In this document: in pieces, positions 7,688-15,981 of the stretch
Position numbering within the stretch: the stretch's first letter is position 1
Layout: every line of letters begins with the position of its first letter
DNA from: Oscillospiraceae bacterium
GTDB taxonomy: Bacteria; Bacillota; Clostridia; Oscillospirales; Oscillospiraceae
DNA: 56,255 nucleotides
Assembly (NCBI GenBank): GCA_031261635.1
Contig: JAISJH010000048.1
Span: forward strand, 1-56,255
Direction of reading: 5' to 3'
Notes under the pieces: model-generated
Seen by the model: the letters and a program-made list of their open reading frames with translations, nothing else
The model's database searches: none
Told to the model about the DNA's origin: nothing
Made by a program: the position numbers and the translations under genes

Positions 7688-8689
7688 CTAATACTCCTCG
7701 CGTTTACGTGTTATCAGCCACAGGAAGAACGGCGCGCCTACTACAGACGTTAAAATCCCGAGCGGTATTTCTGTTATTAAGAGATTGCGCGATATATCGT
7801 CCACAAGCATTAGAAACAGCGCACCCAGGAGGCAGGTCGCCGGCAGTAGGTGCTTGAAATTATTCCCCACGAGCCGCCGCGTAAGGTGCGGGATTACTAA
7901 GCCCACCCAGCCTATCAAACCGCTTACGGCGACGCTCGCGGCGGTTATCAGCGTCGCGCAGATTATCACTATTACGCGCGTTCTGGGGGCGTTTACGCCC
8001 ATTGTCCGCGCCTCGCTGTCTGATAAGGTTAACAGGTTTATCCTCCAGCGCAGTAGCAGGAGCGGCACTAAACCGATTACCATAGGCACGGCGGCAAGCG
8101 GCACGTCGGAGAGTTTTACCTTGCTAAGACTGCCGAGGAGCCAAAAGGTTATCTTCGGCAAGGTGTCATAAGGGTCTGCAACGAGCTTTACAAAAGACGA
8201 AACGGCGTTAGCGAGGCTCGAGAGCATTATCCCCGCGAGGATTATACCGAGGAGCTTATTGCCCCGCGCGGCCTTGCTGACCGCCATAACGAGCGCGATT
8301 GTAGCGAGGCTTGCCGCAAACGCTGAAACCATTATACCGCGCCCGGAAAATTGCAGCAGCATTGCCACGGACGCTCCCGCGGCGGCTCCCGACGACGCTC
8401 CCAAAATATCAGGCGCCGCCATAGGGTTTTGAAAAACGCCCTGGTACGACGCGCCCGCGGCCGATATCGAGCAACCAACCATACACGCGAGCAGGATACG
8501 CGGCAGCCGGACGTTGAAAAATAACGCCCTCTGCGTAGCAGTCCCGCCGCCGCTTACTATCGCTATTATATCGCTTATCGAAATCGGGTACCGCCCGAGG
8601 GCTATTGACAGCACTATCCCGGCGGCTACGAGTATAGCGAGCGCAATGACTATAAGAGTGTACTTTTTTGCTTTTTCCGTACCGACCAC
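7688..8689 (-). CDS. FecCD-family ABC transporter permease
   Basis: 333-aa inner-membrane permease of the BtuC/FecCD/FepD type with about ten hydrophobic segments. Family signatures are visible: VRLPRILLACMVGCSISAAGASYQGVFQNPMAAPDILG split over residues 60-97, and the coupling-helix GLIGWVGLVIPHLTRRLVG near residue 262. It probably imports an iron chelate, heme or corrinoid together with the ATPase downstream. It starts with GTG at 8689 inside the end of the methyltransferase gene (40-nt overlap), with a weak GGGGTAA upstream. The locus contains no gene for the substrate-binding lipoprotein. Confidence 0.94.
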   Translation of the reverse strand: MVGTEKAKKYTLIVIALAILVAAGIVLSIALGRYPISISDIIAIVSGGGTATQRALFFNVRLPRILLACMVGCSISAAGASYQGVFQNPMAAPDILGASSGAAAGASVAMLLQFSGRGIMVSAFAASLATIALVMAVSKAARGNKLLGIILAGIMLSSLANAVSSFVKLVADPYDTLPKITFWLLGSLSKVKLSDVPLAAVPMVIGLVPLLLLRWRINLLTLSDSEARTMGVNAPRTRVIVIICATLITAASVAVSGLIGWVGLVIPHLTRRLVGNNFKHLLPATCLLGALFLMLVDDISRNLLITEIPLGILTSVVGAPFFLWLITRKREEY

Positions 8690-9339
8690 AATATTACCCC
8701 GTATGTATACGACTTTTCGCCCTTGTATTCAGTATAGTAAAACGTTTCAGGCAGATAGCCCGCGAGCCAGAGCAGATTCCAGAGCGAGTAAAAGCCCGTA
8801 CCGTTATAGCGCGGCAAATCCTCCGAGGAAGCCGCGCAGGCTACGTTGCAGACATAGCCACGCGAGAGCGACATAACCTTTTGCATCTTTTCCCAGGTAG
8901 AGGCGGCGGGAGTAATCGAGGCGAACACTAAATCGAACGCGCCCTCGGCGGCTGAAACGTCGAGTGTATCGAAATCGGCCGTGACAAACTTCGCGTTGCC
9001 TAAACCGAGTTTTCCGGCTTTAGCGGCTCCGTAATCCGTAAAGGTTTTGCTGTAGTCAAGCCCCGTGGCCTCCTTGCAGGTTTTGGCGAAATCGAGCGTA
9101 AACGTCCCGGGGCCGCAGCCTATGTCGATTACGCTCTGCTCCGCGTTCAGCAGACCCTTTGAGCGCAGAAAACCTGATATTGCGCGAACTCTCGCGATAC
9201 CCTTAGCGTCGTCGCCGTTAGTTTCGAGGTCTGCTATCCACTCCGCGGCGCGCTCGTTCCAAAGCTCCGGACTGTGACCGACGCTGGGTGCGCGGCGGTT
9301 GCGCCAGAGGTCGGCAAAATAGTTTATATCGGCAATCAT
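8650..9339 (-). CDS. Class I SAM-dependent methyltransferase
   Basis: 229 aa. Motif I is VIDIGCGPGTFTLDFAKT, followed by the acidic ATGLDYS and a TADFDTLD motif II region. The N-terminus has the YFADLWRNR stretch common to anaerobe methyltransferases found beside metal-chelate transporters. The start at 9339 follows a GGAGAT ribosome binding site; a longer frame to 9390 would run through the promoter. It is the first gene of an operon with the FecCD permease, whose start lies inside this gene. The close coupling suggests that it modifies a transported chelate or corrinoid, which is inference. Confidence 0.88.
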   Translation of the reverse strand: MIADINYFADLWRNRRAPSVGHSPELWNERAAEWIADLETNGDDAKGIARVRAISGFLRSKGLLNAEQSVIDIGCGPGTFTLDFAKTCKEATGLDYSKTFTDYGAAKAGKLGLGNAKFVTADFDTLDVSAAEGAFDLVFASITPAASTWEKMQKVMSLSRGYVCNVACAASSEDLPRYNGTGFYSLWNLLWLAGYLPETFYYTEYKGEKSYTYGVILWSVRKKQKSTLL

Positions 9340-9380
9340 AGTGTATCTCCAGACGTATGATTTATAAGTACAACTCGGAC

Positions 9381-9410
9381 AGTATATCACAAATCCGGGG
9401 GTGTTGTCAA
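9381..9410 (-). promoter_or_regulatory. Sigma-A promoter of the methyltransferase-FecCD operon
   Basis: Minus strand: TTGACA (9410-9405), 18-bp spacer, TATACT (9386-9381). Confidence 0.8.
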
Positions 9411-9440
9411 TAGCCGTCGACTGGCGGGAGCGAACACTCC

Positions 9441-9470
9441 GTAGGGGCGGGTTTCAAACCCGCCCTCCCC
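9441..9470. repeat. Family B hairpin repeat (single)
   Basis: GTAGGGGCGGGTTTCAAACC followed by CGCCC, between two divergent promoters. Confidence 0.8.
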
Positions 9471-9495
9471 AACAAAATTTTCATAAACTTTACTG

Positions 9496-9524
9496 TTGCA
9501 ATTTGGCGGGATTTGTGTTATTAT
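9496..9524 (+). promoter_or_regulatory. Sigma-A promoter of the P-loop ATPase gene
   Basis: TTGCAA (9496-9501), 17-bp spacer, TATTAT (9519-9524). An AAAGGAAA ribosome binding site lies upstream of the ATG at 9563. Confidence 0.7.
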
Positions 9525-9562
9525 AGATAGCGTTGCTATTTATTGCCTGAAAGGAAACGCCT

Positions 9563-10237
9563 ATGCCGGAAATTCTGCGCTCTCCGCTTATTATTATCTG
9601 CGGGCATTACGGCGCGGGTAAGACTAATCTCGCGCTGAATATCGCTATAGACCGTTCAAAAGCAGGGAAAAATGTCACCGTCGTCGACCTTGACATCGTT
9701 AACCCCTACTTCCGTACTTCGGATTACGAGCGTATACTTAGCCTATATGGTATACGCCTTATTTCAAGCCGCTTAAACGGCAGTACGCTTGACGCGCCGG
9801 GGCTTAGTCCCGAGATTTTGCGTATCTTTGACGCGGAGCCTAACCCCGACGACTTCACGATTATCGACGCGGGAGGCGACCCGGAGGGTGCGCGGGTTCT
9901 CGGCCGCTACGCTGACAGGCTTAGTGCTAAGGGCTACGAAATGCTCTACGTCGTCAATAAATACCGTCCCGAAACCGCCACCGCGCGGCTCGCCTCCGCG
10001 CTTCTGCCGGAGATTGAGGCAGCTTCGCGCCTCAAAGCCACCGGGGTTATCGCGAACTCGCACCTCTGCGAGGAAACTAAGCGCGAGAGCATTGTCGCGG
10101 GTATGCGTTACGCCCGCGAAACAGCTATGAGGCTTGAAATCCCGCTTGTTATGGTCGTCGCTAAACGCGAACTCTGCCCGGAACTTAGTATGAAAAACCT
10201 GTTCCCGGTGGATATATTCGTCCACGCGCCTTGGTAG
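9563..10237 (+). CDS. ParA/MinD-like P-loop ATP-binding protein
   Basis: 224 aa. The P-loop is GHYGAGKTNLALN near residue 13, followed by VTVVDLDIVNPYFRTSDY (switch-I-like, with the conserved DxDxxNPYFR) and TIIDAGGDPEGARVLGRY. It belongs to the SIMIBI class, where a conserved clostridial subgroup is annotated as CobQ/CobB/MinD/ParA nucleotide-binding protein. No partner gene identifies its cargo, and no signal or membrane segment is seen. It is transcribed alone from a good promoter and is followed by a family D repeat. Function unknown beyond ATP binding. Confidence 0.85.
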   Translation: MPEILRSPLIIICGHYGAGKTNLALNIAIDRSKAGKNVTVVDLDIVNPYFRTSDYERILSLYGIRLISSRLNGSTLDAPGLSPEILRIFDAEPNPDDFTIIDAGGDPEGARVLGRYADRLSAKGYEMLYVVNKYRPETATARLASALLPEIEAASRLKATGVIANSHLCEETKRESIVAGMRYARETAMRLEIPLVMVVAKRELCPELSMKNLFPVDIFVHAPW

Positions 10238-10320
10238 GTTCAAATAACAGTTATCAGATATCAAATATCAGATACGCGCTCGGCGCGGGTTTTGGTTGCG
10301 TTACCGGGTTACCGGGGTAA
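10238..10320. repeat. Family D left end
   Basis: AACAGTTATCAGATATCAAA followed by a second ATATCAGA, beginning 7 nt after the ATPase stop codon, then a short GC-rich stretch. Confidence 0.7.
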
Positions 10321-10345
10321 ATACACTTAAGGAGAAATACGTCTT

Positions 10346-11179
10346 TTGGATACTTTACAATTGCAAAATTTTGCGCGTGATATACGCGTTACTACGCTTG
10401 AAGCTTTCAAGACGCCGCTATTCGGGCATATCGGGGGGGCTATGAGTATTTGCGATGTTCTCGCGGTGCTGTATGGCTCCGTTATGAACGTTGACGCGGC
10501 TAACCCCTTGCTTGCCACCCGCGATAAGCTTGTGCTTTCTAAAGGTCACGCGGGTCCCGCTTTGTACGCTACCCTGTGCCTCAAAGGTTACTTCTCGCGC
10601 GAAATGCTCACGGAGCTAAACCAGGGCGGCGGGCGCTTACCTAGCCACGTTGACAGAACCAAAACACCCGGCGTTGATATGACGGCAGGTTCGCTCGGGC
10701 AGGGCTTTTCTGCCGCCTGCGGGATTGCCTTAGGCGACAGAATATCCGGGCTTGCCACTAAAACCTACTGCATAGTCGGCGACGGAGAGCTTGACGAGGG
10801 GCAGAACTGGGAGGCTATGCTCTTTGCCGCGCATTATAAACTTGATAATCTGACGCTCTTTGTAGACTATAACAAACGCCAGCTTGACGGTTACACCGAC
10901 GACGTTATGTCGCTCGGCGATTTACGCGCGAAATTAGAGGCGTTTGGGTTTGTTACGTTTAATATTGACGGTCATAATGTGAAAACTATACAAAACGCCA
11001 TAACGCGGGGGCAGGAGCAGGCTGTTAAACTTGGAAAACCTCTGGCGGTAATCCTGAACACCGTCAAAGGAAAAGGTTGCGACTTCGCGGAGGCCACAGG
11101 CGACCACCATATGACCTTTACACTCGAACAGCTCGAAACGACTATAGCGAAACTGCAATCGGAGGTATATACGGTATGA
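10346..11179 (+). CDS. Transketolase, N-terminal (TPP-binding) subunit
   Basis: 277 aa. It supplies the thiamine-diphosphate-binding half of a two-subunit transketolase of the non-oxidative pentose phosphate pathway. The TPP motif is GDGELDEGQNWEAMLFAAHY with VDYN; LSKGHAGPALYA and MTAGSLGQGFSAACGIALG are also typical. It probably starts with TTG at 10346, preceded by an AAGGAGAAA ribosome binding site at about 10329; no ATG is available at the expected N-terminus. The stop codon overlaps the next gene as ATGA, so the halves are coupled. Split transketolases are usual in Clostridia and archaea. Confidence 0.94.
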   Translation: MDTLQLQNFARDIRVTTLEAFKTPLFGHIGGAMSICDVLAVLYGSVMNVDAANPLLATRDKLVLSKGHAGPALYATLCLKGYFSREMLTELNQGGGRLPSHVDRTKTPGVDMTAGSLGQGFSAACGIALGDRISGLATKTYCIVGDGELDEGQNWEAMLFAAHYKLDNLTLFVDYNKRQLDGYTDDVMSLGDLRAKLEAFGFVTFNIDGHNVKTIQNAITRGQEQAVKLGKPLAVILNTVKGKGCDFAEATGDHHMTFTLEQLETTIAKLQSEVYTV

Positions 11180-12132
11180 CGATAGAGCAAAGCCCGAAGC
11201 TAATGCGCGACGCTTACTGCGAAACGCTCACGGCGGCGGCTGAACGCGACGGGCGCGTTATAGTTCTCGACGCTGATTTAATCGGTTCCTCCGGTATGAA
11301 GCCGTTTTTCAAAAAATTCCCGGAGCGGGCGATACAATGCGGGATAGCCGAAGCTAATATGCTCGGAGTTGCGGCGGGGCTGTCGCTTACGGGCAAAATA
11401 CCCTTTGCCCACAGCTTCGCACCCTTTGTTACGCGCAGGGCTTGTGACCAGCTTTTTGTATCGGGAGCGTATGCCAAGCTCAATATAAGAGTTCTCGGTT
11501 CCGACCCCGGTATTACCGCCGCCTATAACGGCGGTACGCATATGCCCTTTGAAGATATGGCGATACTTCGCGCAGTACCGGGAATAACGCTGCTCGAACC
11601 CTGCGACCCGGTTGCCGTGAGCGAACTGACGCGGCAGCTCGCGGAGGATAACCTTTACGGTATCTACTACATTCGTATGGCACGCAAAAACGCCGCCGCG
11701 ATTTATAAAAACGGCGAAAAATTTACAATTGGCAAGGGTAAGATTTTACAGGAGGGAACAGACGTAACGCTCTTCGCCTCCGGCATAATGGTTGCCGAAG
11801 CCTTAATAGCCGCCGACGCGCTAGCAGGCGAGGGCGTTTCAGCGCGGGTTGTCGACCTCTTTACCTGGAAACCGATTGACGCGGATTTAATCAGGGAAAG
11901 CGCGGAGCGCACGGGAGCCTTTGTAACCTGCGAAAACCATAACATCTACGGCGGTCTCGGAAGCGCGGTCGCTGAAGCCTCCGCGCAAAGCCGCCCGGTG
12001 CCGATAGAGTTCGTGGGAGTAAACGACCGCTTCGGCCAGGTAGGCACGGAAAGCTACCTGCGAAGCGAATACGAGCTGACAGCGGAGCATATAGCGACAG
12101 CGGCAAAACGCGCGGTTAGTAGGAAAATGTAA
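11176..12132 (+). CDS. Transketolase, C-terminal (pyrimidine-binding) subunit
   Basis: 318 aa, partner of the preceding gene. It contains the Pyr domain (LDADLIGSSGMKPFFKKFP, CGIAEANMLGVAAGLSLTG with the catalytic Glu) and the C-terminal transketolase domain (GTDVTLFASGIMVAEAL, ENHNIYGGLGSAVAE). The chosen ATG at 11176 overlaps the upstream TGA and follows GGAGGTA; the open frame extending back to 11077 has no family match. Divergence from DXS is shown by the length and by the TPP half being a separate gene. Confidence 0.94.
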   Translation: MTIEQSPKLMRDAYCETLTAAAERDGRVIVLDADLIGSSGMKPFFKKFPERAIQCGIAEANMLGVAAGLSLTGKIPFAHSFAPFVTRRACDQLFVSGAYAKLNIRVLGSDPGITAAYNGGTHMPFEDMAILRAVPGITLLEPCDPVAVSELTRQLAEDNLYGIYYIRMARKNAAAIYKNGEKFTIGKGKILQEGTDVTLFASGIMVAEALIAADALAGEGVSARVVDLFTWKPIDADLIRESAERTGAFVTCENHNIYGGLGSAVAEASAQSRPVPIEFVGVNDRFGQVGTESYLRSEYELTAEHIATAAKRAVSRKM

Positions 12133-12480
12133 GGGCGTGTATTCAACGTGTGTTCAATGTAGAACGTATATTCAAAACGTAAAGAGTCAAGAGTCCGTCA
12201 TTGCGAAGCCGCGGAACGCTTGCGATACGTAGGAAGTATAGCGGCGAAGCAATCCAGTGCCGGGGGCGTAACATACGTATCTGCGGCTTGTACTACTGGA
12301 TTGCTTCGCACCTGTAACACTCTGCGTATCGCAAGCTTACCGGTGCTTCGCAATGACGGGGGAGGGCGCTTCGCTGATACGGGGAGGTGCTTCGCAATGA
12401 CGGGCAGGGCGCGGCATATGTGCCGTTTCGCGCAAGATGTAAAATTTTGCCATTTTCCGGAAAATTGTTTCCATAATTGC
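12133..12480. repeat. Intergenic repeats: family A element 12195-12359 plus an extra end 12386-12404
   Basis: No gene is seen. GTGTATTCAA-type words occupy 12140-12175. A family A element runs from CCGTCATTGCGAAGCC to GCTTCGCAATGACGG. A second copy of its right end, GGTGCTTCGCAATGACGGG, lies 27 bp further on, suggesting a partial duplication or a nested fragment. Confidence 0.85.
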
Positions 12481-12510
12481 TTGACATTTGTATACATAAT
12501 GTGTTATACT
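12481..12510 (+). promoter_or_regulatory. Sigma-A promoter of aspS
   Basis: TTGACA (12481-12486), 18-bp spacer, TATACT (12505-12510). An AAAGGA ribosome binding site precedes the ATG at 12545. Confidence 0.85.
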
Positions 12511-12544
12511 TATAATAATTCGTATCGCGAAAGGATTTGCTTTT

Positions 12545-14251
12545 ATGCTTCGTACTCATACTTGCCGCGAGTTGCGGCAGGAACATATCGGTCAAACCGT
12601 CACTCTCGCCGGTTGGGTCGCGACTATCCGTGACCACGGCGGGGTTATGTTTGTGGATTTGCGCGACCATTACGGCGTTACGCAGATTGTTCTTCACGAT
12701 AACGCCTTGTTAGCGGGGGTTAACAAAGAGTGTACCGTATCAATAACGGGTACGGTAAAACAGCGCGACGCGGATACCGTTAACGACAAGCTCGAAACGG
12801 GCAATGTCGAGGTTCACGCTGAAACGCTGACGGTTTTGGGAGCCGCTAAAAATATGCTCCCCTTTGAGATTGAAAACTCGCGCGAGGTTAAAGAGGACAC
12901 GCGCTTGAAATACCGTTTTCTTGATTTGCGTAATCCCGTTATGCACGAGAAGCTTATTTTCCGTTCTAAAGTTATCGGCTTTTTGCGCTCTGAAATGGAA
13001 CGTCTTGGCTTTTTAGAAATTCAGACGCCCATTTTAACAGCCTCCTCGCCGGAGGGCGCGCGGGATTATCTTGTTCCGAGCAGGCGGCACGCGGGGAAAT
13101 TTTACGCCCTGCCGCAGGCTCCGCAGCAGTTCAAGCAGCTGCTTATGGTGTCGGGTTTTGACAAGTATTTTCAGATTGCGCCTTGCTTCCGTGACGAGGA
13201 CGCGCGGCAGGACAGACTGCCGGGCGAGTTCTATCAACTGGATTTTGAAATGTCCTTCGCCGAGCAGGAGGACGTATTCAACGTAGCGCAGGAAGTCATT
13301 ATTAACACGTTCAAAAAATTCACCGAAGCGCCCGTCAGTACCGCGCCGTTCCGCCGTATTCCCTATGCGGAGGCTCTGTTAAAATACGGCACCGACAAGC
13401 CGGACTTACGTAATCCGCTTGAAATTATCGACCTCAGCGAATTTTTCGCTGACGCGGGTTTCGCGGCGTTCAAGGGCAAACCAGTGCGCGGGATTGTCGC
13501 GAACACTAAAGGTCAGCCTAAGTCGTTTTTTGAAAAAATGCTCGCCTTTGCGCTCTCTATCGGTATGAAAGGTCTGGGCTATTTGACGCGCACTGACGGA
13601 GCGTACAAAGGACCTATTGAAAAATTTCTTTCAGCGGAAAAGCAAACCTGGCTCACTGAAACGTACAACATATCAGACGGCGATACAGTGTTTTTTATAT
13701 CGGATACCGTCACTCTCGCTAATAAATATGCCGGGCAAATTCGTGTAAAACTTGGTGAAACTTTGGGGCTTATTGACGAGGGGCGCTTTGAGCTTTGCTT
13801 CATAGTTGATTTCCCGATGTACGAGATAAACGACGAAACAGGGAAACCGGACTTTATGCACAATCCTTTCTCAATGCCGCAAGGGAACATAACGCCGGAC
13901 GTGCTGGCGTTCCAGTACGACACGGTTTGCAACGGCTACGAGATAAGCTCGGGAGCGGTTCGCAACCACGACCCCGAAGTTATGAAACGCGCGTTTGAGT
14001 TCGCGGGCTACAACGAGGACGATATCAAAGACAAATTCGCCGCGCTGTATACGGCGTTCCAATATGGTGCGCCTCCCCACGCCGGTATGGCCTATGGAAT
14101 AGAGCGGCTACTAATGCTAATCTCAAACTCGGAAAATATCCGCGAGGTAGTGGCGTTCCCACTAAACGGCGACGGCCGCGACCCGCTGCTAGGTGCGCCG
14201 AGCGAGGTTACAGAGTTGCAACTACGCGAAACGCATATACGATTGAGATAA
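12545..14251 (+). CDS. aspS: Aspartyl-tRNA synthetase
   Basis: 568-aa class II synthetase of bacterial type. It has an N-terminal OB-fold (LAGWVATIRDHGGVMFVDLRDHYG), motif 2 FRDEDARQDRLPGEFYQLD and motif 3 GMAYGIERLLML. Between them are SPEGARDYLVPSR and ALPQAPQQFKQLLM. The GAD insertion domain between motifs 2 and 3 is present (AFALSIGMKGLGYLTR). Slightly shorter than the roughly 590 aa of E. coli and Bacillus. Whether it is discriminating (Asp only) or also makes Asp-tRNA-Asn cannot be read here. It has its own promoter and is followed by repeats, so it is probably monocistronic. Confidence 0.97.
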   Translation: MLRTHTCRELRQEHIGQTVTLAGWVATIRDHGGVMFVDLRDHYGVTQIVLHDNALLAGVNKECTVSITGTVKQRDADTVNDKLETGNVEVHAETLTVLGAAKNMLPFEIENSREVKEDTRLKYRFLDLRNPVMHEKLIFRSKVIGFLRSEMERLGFLEIQTPILTASSPEGARDYLVPSRRHAGKFYALPQAPQQFKQLLMVSGFDKYFQIAPCFRDEDARQDRLPGEFYQLDFEMSFAEQEDVFNVAQEVIINTFKKFTEAPVSTAPFRRIPYAEALLKYGTDKPDLRNPLEIIDLSEFFADAGFAAFKGKPVRGIVANTKGQPKSFFEKMLAFALSIGMKGLGYLTRTDGAYKGPIEKFLSAEKQTWLTETYNISDGDTVFFISDTVTLANKYAGQIRVKLGETLGLIDEGRFELCFIVDFPMYEINDETGKPDFMHNPFSMPQGNITPDVLAFQYDTVCNGYEISSGAVRNHDPEVMKRAFEFAGYNEDDIKDKFAALYTAFQYGAPPHAGMAYGIERLLMLISNSENIREVVAFPLNGDGRDPLLGAPSEVTELQLRETHIRLR

Positions 14252-14520
14252 CAGTTATCAAATATCAAATATCAGATTTCCGCGCGCGGCGCGGGAAACC
14301 ACCCCGCCGCCTGCGGGCGGCACCCCTCCACAGAGGGGATAAGGACGGGGGTTTGGACGGGGGTTACGAAATCGTTGTTCCCCACCGCACACCACGTTCT
14401 CCCGTACTCCGCATCTCTCGTCCATTCCCCTATCCCCTCTGTGGAGGGGTGCCCCCGCAGGGGCGGGGTGGTTTCCCCGCCGCGCGGCGTAATCCGCGTC
14501 CCCTCTTGGGAGGAGTACCC
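14252..14520. repeat. Composite repeat (family D left end plus family C)
   Basis: AACAGTTATCAAATATCAAA starts at the aspS stop. It is followed by ACCACCCCGCCGCC and CCCTCCACAGAGGGGAT, then the inverted ATCCCCTCTGTGGAGGGG and GGGGCGGGGTGGTTTCC. The arms can pair over a long GC-rich stem. No gene is seen between here and spo0A. Confidence 0.8.
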
Positions 14521-14819
14521 CCGCTGCAGCGAACGAAAAAATATCAAGTAGTTATTATGGTTTGTTACGCCGTACAATTAAAAAACTTCCAATATCCCCC
14601 GCAAGCAAAATTTTTTTATTCAATAATCGTTATTATGTCACCCCTTGCAAGCTCATTATGTCAAGCGTTTTATTTCGACAGCGGCTCTCGACGGTGTTTT
14701 GGTAATTTTTACTTAACATTACAAAACTTGCCCCTTGCGAGAGTTACTGAATTATGGCACAATAAGTACAACAACGTTGAATGACGTTGATTTGAAATGT
14801 TTTTACGGAGGAAATCATT
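14521..14819 (+). promoter_or_regulatory. spo0A upstream region with a 0A-box match
   Basis: AT-rich non-repeat leader of about 300 bp. TTCGACA at 14674-14680 is an exact match to the Spo0A-binding 0A box, 140 bp before the start codon; B. subtilis spo0A is autoregulated through such boxes. TTGCGA...CACAAT at about 14735-14763 is a weak sigma-A candidate, and no convincing sigma-H promoter was found. A GGAGGAAAT ribosome binding site sits at about 14806. By chance about seven exact 7-mers are expected in the window. Confidence 0.4.
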
Positions 14820-15602
14820 ATGGGGCGCACAATTCGCATTCTTATCGCTGACCAAAACGAAGATTTTCGCACTCTGCTTGCGGAAAGCATTAACGAAGAA
14901 GAAGATATGGAGATTGTCGGTATTGCCGGGGACGGCGACACAGCGACAGAGCTTCTTTTGAAGTTAACACCCGACGTACTTATTACCGAGCTTATCCTAC
15001 CTAAATCGGACGGGCTGGCAATACTGCGCGCAATGGAGAGTATGGAGGCCGCACCCCCGGCGGCTATCCTTATGTCGGCGTTTGTCAACGACCACATTAT
15101 CCGCGAGGCCAACGAAGCCGGTGCGCGGTACTTCATCACAAAACCCTGCGACGTTAGTAACCTCGTTACTAAAATACGTCAGGCGGGGCGCGAAAACCTG
15201 CCGAGTTCGATAACGGCGTTCGACCGTCAGGCGGCGCGGACAACCCAACGCGTCGAGCAGATGGTCACGGATATCATTCACGAAATCGGCGTTCCGGCTC
15301 ACATCAAGGGCTACCAGTACCTCCGCGATGCGATTATCCGCGTTATCAACGAGGGCGAGCTAATCAACGCCGTGACAAAGCTCCTCTACCCGCAGGTTGC
15401 CCACAAATACAACACAACTTCGAGCCGCGTGGAGCGCGCCATTCGCCACGCGATTGAAGTAGCCTGGGACAGAGGCGACATCGACATTCTGCAAAAATAC
15501 TTCGGCTACACAGTATCAAACATCAAGGGCAAACCGACAAACAGCGAGTTCATAGCCCTGATAAGCGACAAATTGCAACTGCAAATGAAAGAATACCGCT
15601 GA
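14820..15602 (+). CDS. spo0A: Spo0A, sporulation master regulator, with an altered phospho-acceptor site
   Basis: 260 aa. The receiver domain spans residues 1-125 and the C-terminal DNA-binding domain is highly conserved: [36 protein letters not shown] (recognition helix) and [19 protein letters not shown]. In the receiver, the segment matching B. subtilis VLVLD(56)IIMP reads VLITE(57)LILP, with codon GAG. The acidic pair reads D11-Q12 instead of D-D. The switch Ser86 and Lys108 are present. Loss of the acceptor Asp suggests phosphorelay-independent or weakly phosphorylated behaviour; Glu can mimic phospho-Asp in some regulators. It is convergent with spoIIGA-sigE, a known Spo0A target operon. 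Confidence 0.95.
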   Translation: MGRTIRILIADQNEDFRTLLAESINEEEDMEIVGIAGDGDTATELLLKLTPDVLITELILPKSDGLAILRAMESMEAAPPAAILMSAFVNDHIIREANEAGARYFITKPCDVSNLVTKIRQAGRENLPSSITAFDRQAARTTQRVEQMVTDIIHEIGVPAHIKGYQYLRDAIIRVINEGELINAVTKLLYPQVAHKYNTTSSRVERAIRHAIEVAWDRGDIDILQKYFGYTVSNIKGKPTNSEFIALISDKLQLQMKEYR

Positions 15603-15981
15603 CAGTTAACAGAGTGCAAATATCAAATATCAGAGACGAAAGGTTAGGACGGGGTTACGTCCTGCGGGGGAAACCACCCCGGCGCTGCGGCGCCACCCCT
15701 CCACAGAGGGGATTGGGAATGGACGTGGTGTTACGTCCTGTGGGGTGCGTCCTCGTAACCCTCGTCCAAACCTTCGTCCTTATCCCCTCTGTGGAGGGGT
15801 GCCGTCGCAACGGCGGGGTGGTTTCCCCGCCGCAGCGGACGCGAAACATTCCGAAGCCCTACGCGGAAGCGGCAAGGAGTGGTTTCCCCGCCGCAGCGGA
15901 CGCGAAAGGTTACAAAACTAATTGCCCCGTCCCGCCCGCAGGCGACATCTGATATTTGATATTTGATAACTGTTATCTGAA
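15603..15981. repeat. Composite repeat between spo0A and sigE
   Basis: No gene is seen. It is bracketed by CAAATATCAAATATCAGAG (about 15618) and the inverse CTGATATTTGATATTTGATA (about 15950). Inside are two inverted family C arms (CCCTCCACAGAGGGGAT / ATCCCCTCTGTGGAGGGG) and a duplicated GTGGTTTCCCCGCCGCAGCG. It may act as a bidirectional terminator for the convergent genes. Confidence 0.8.

Noticed and set aside
14735-14780. Sigma-H promoter for spo0A (GAAT in ACTGAATTA)
   Set aside because: No AGGA-type -35 element lies at the right distance.
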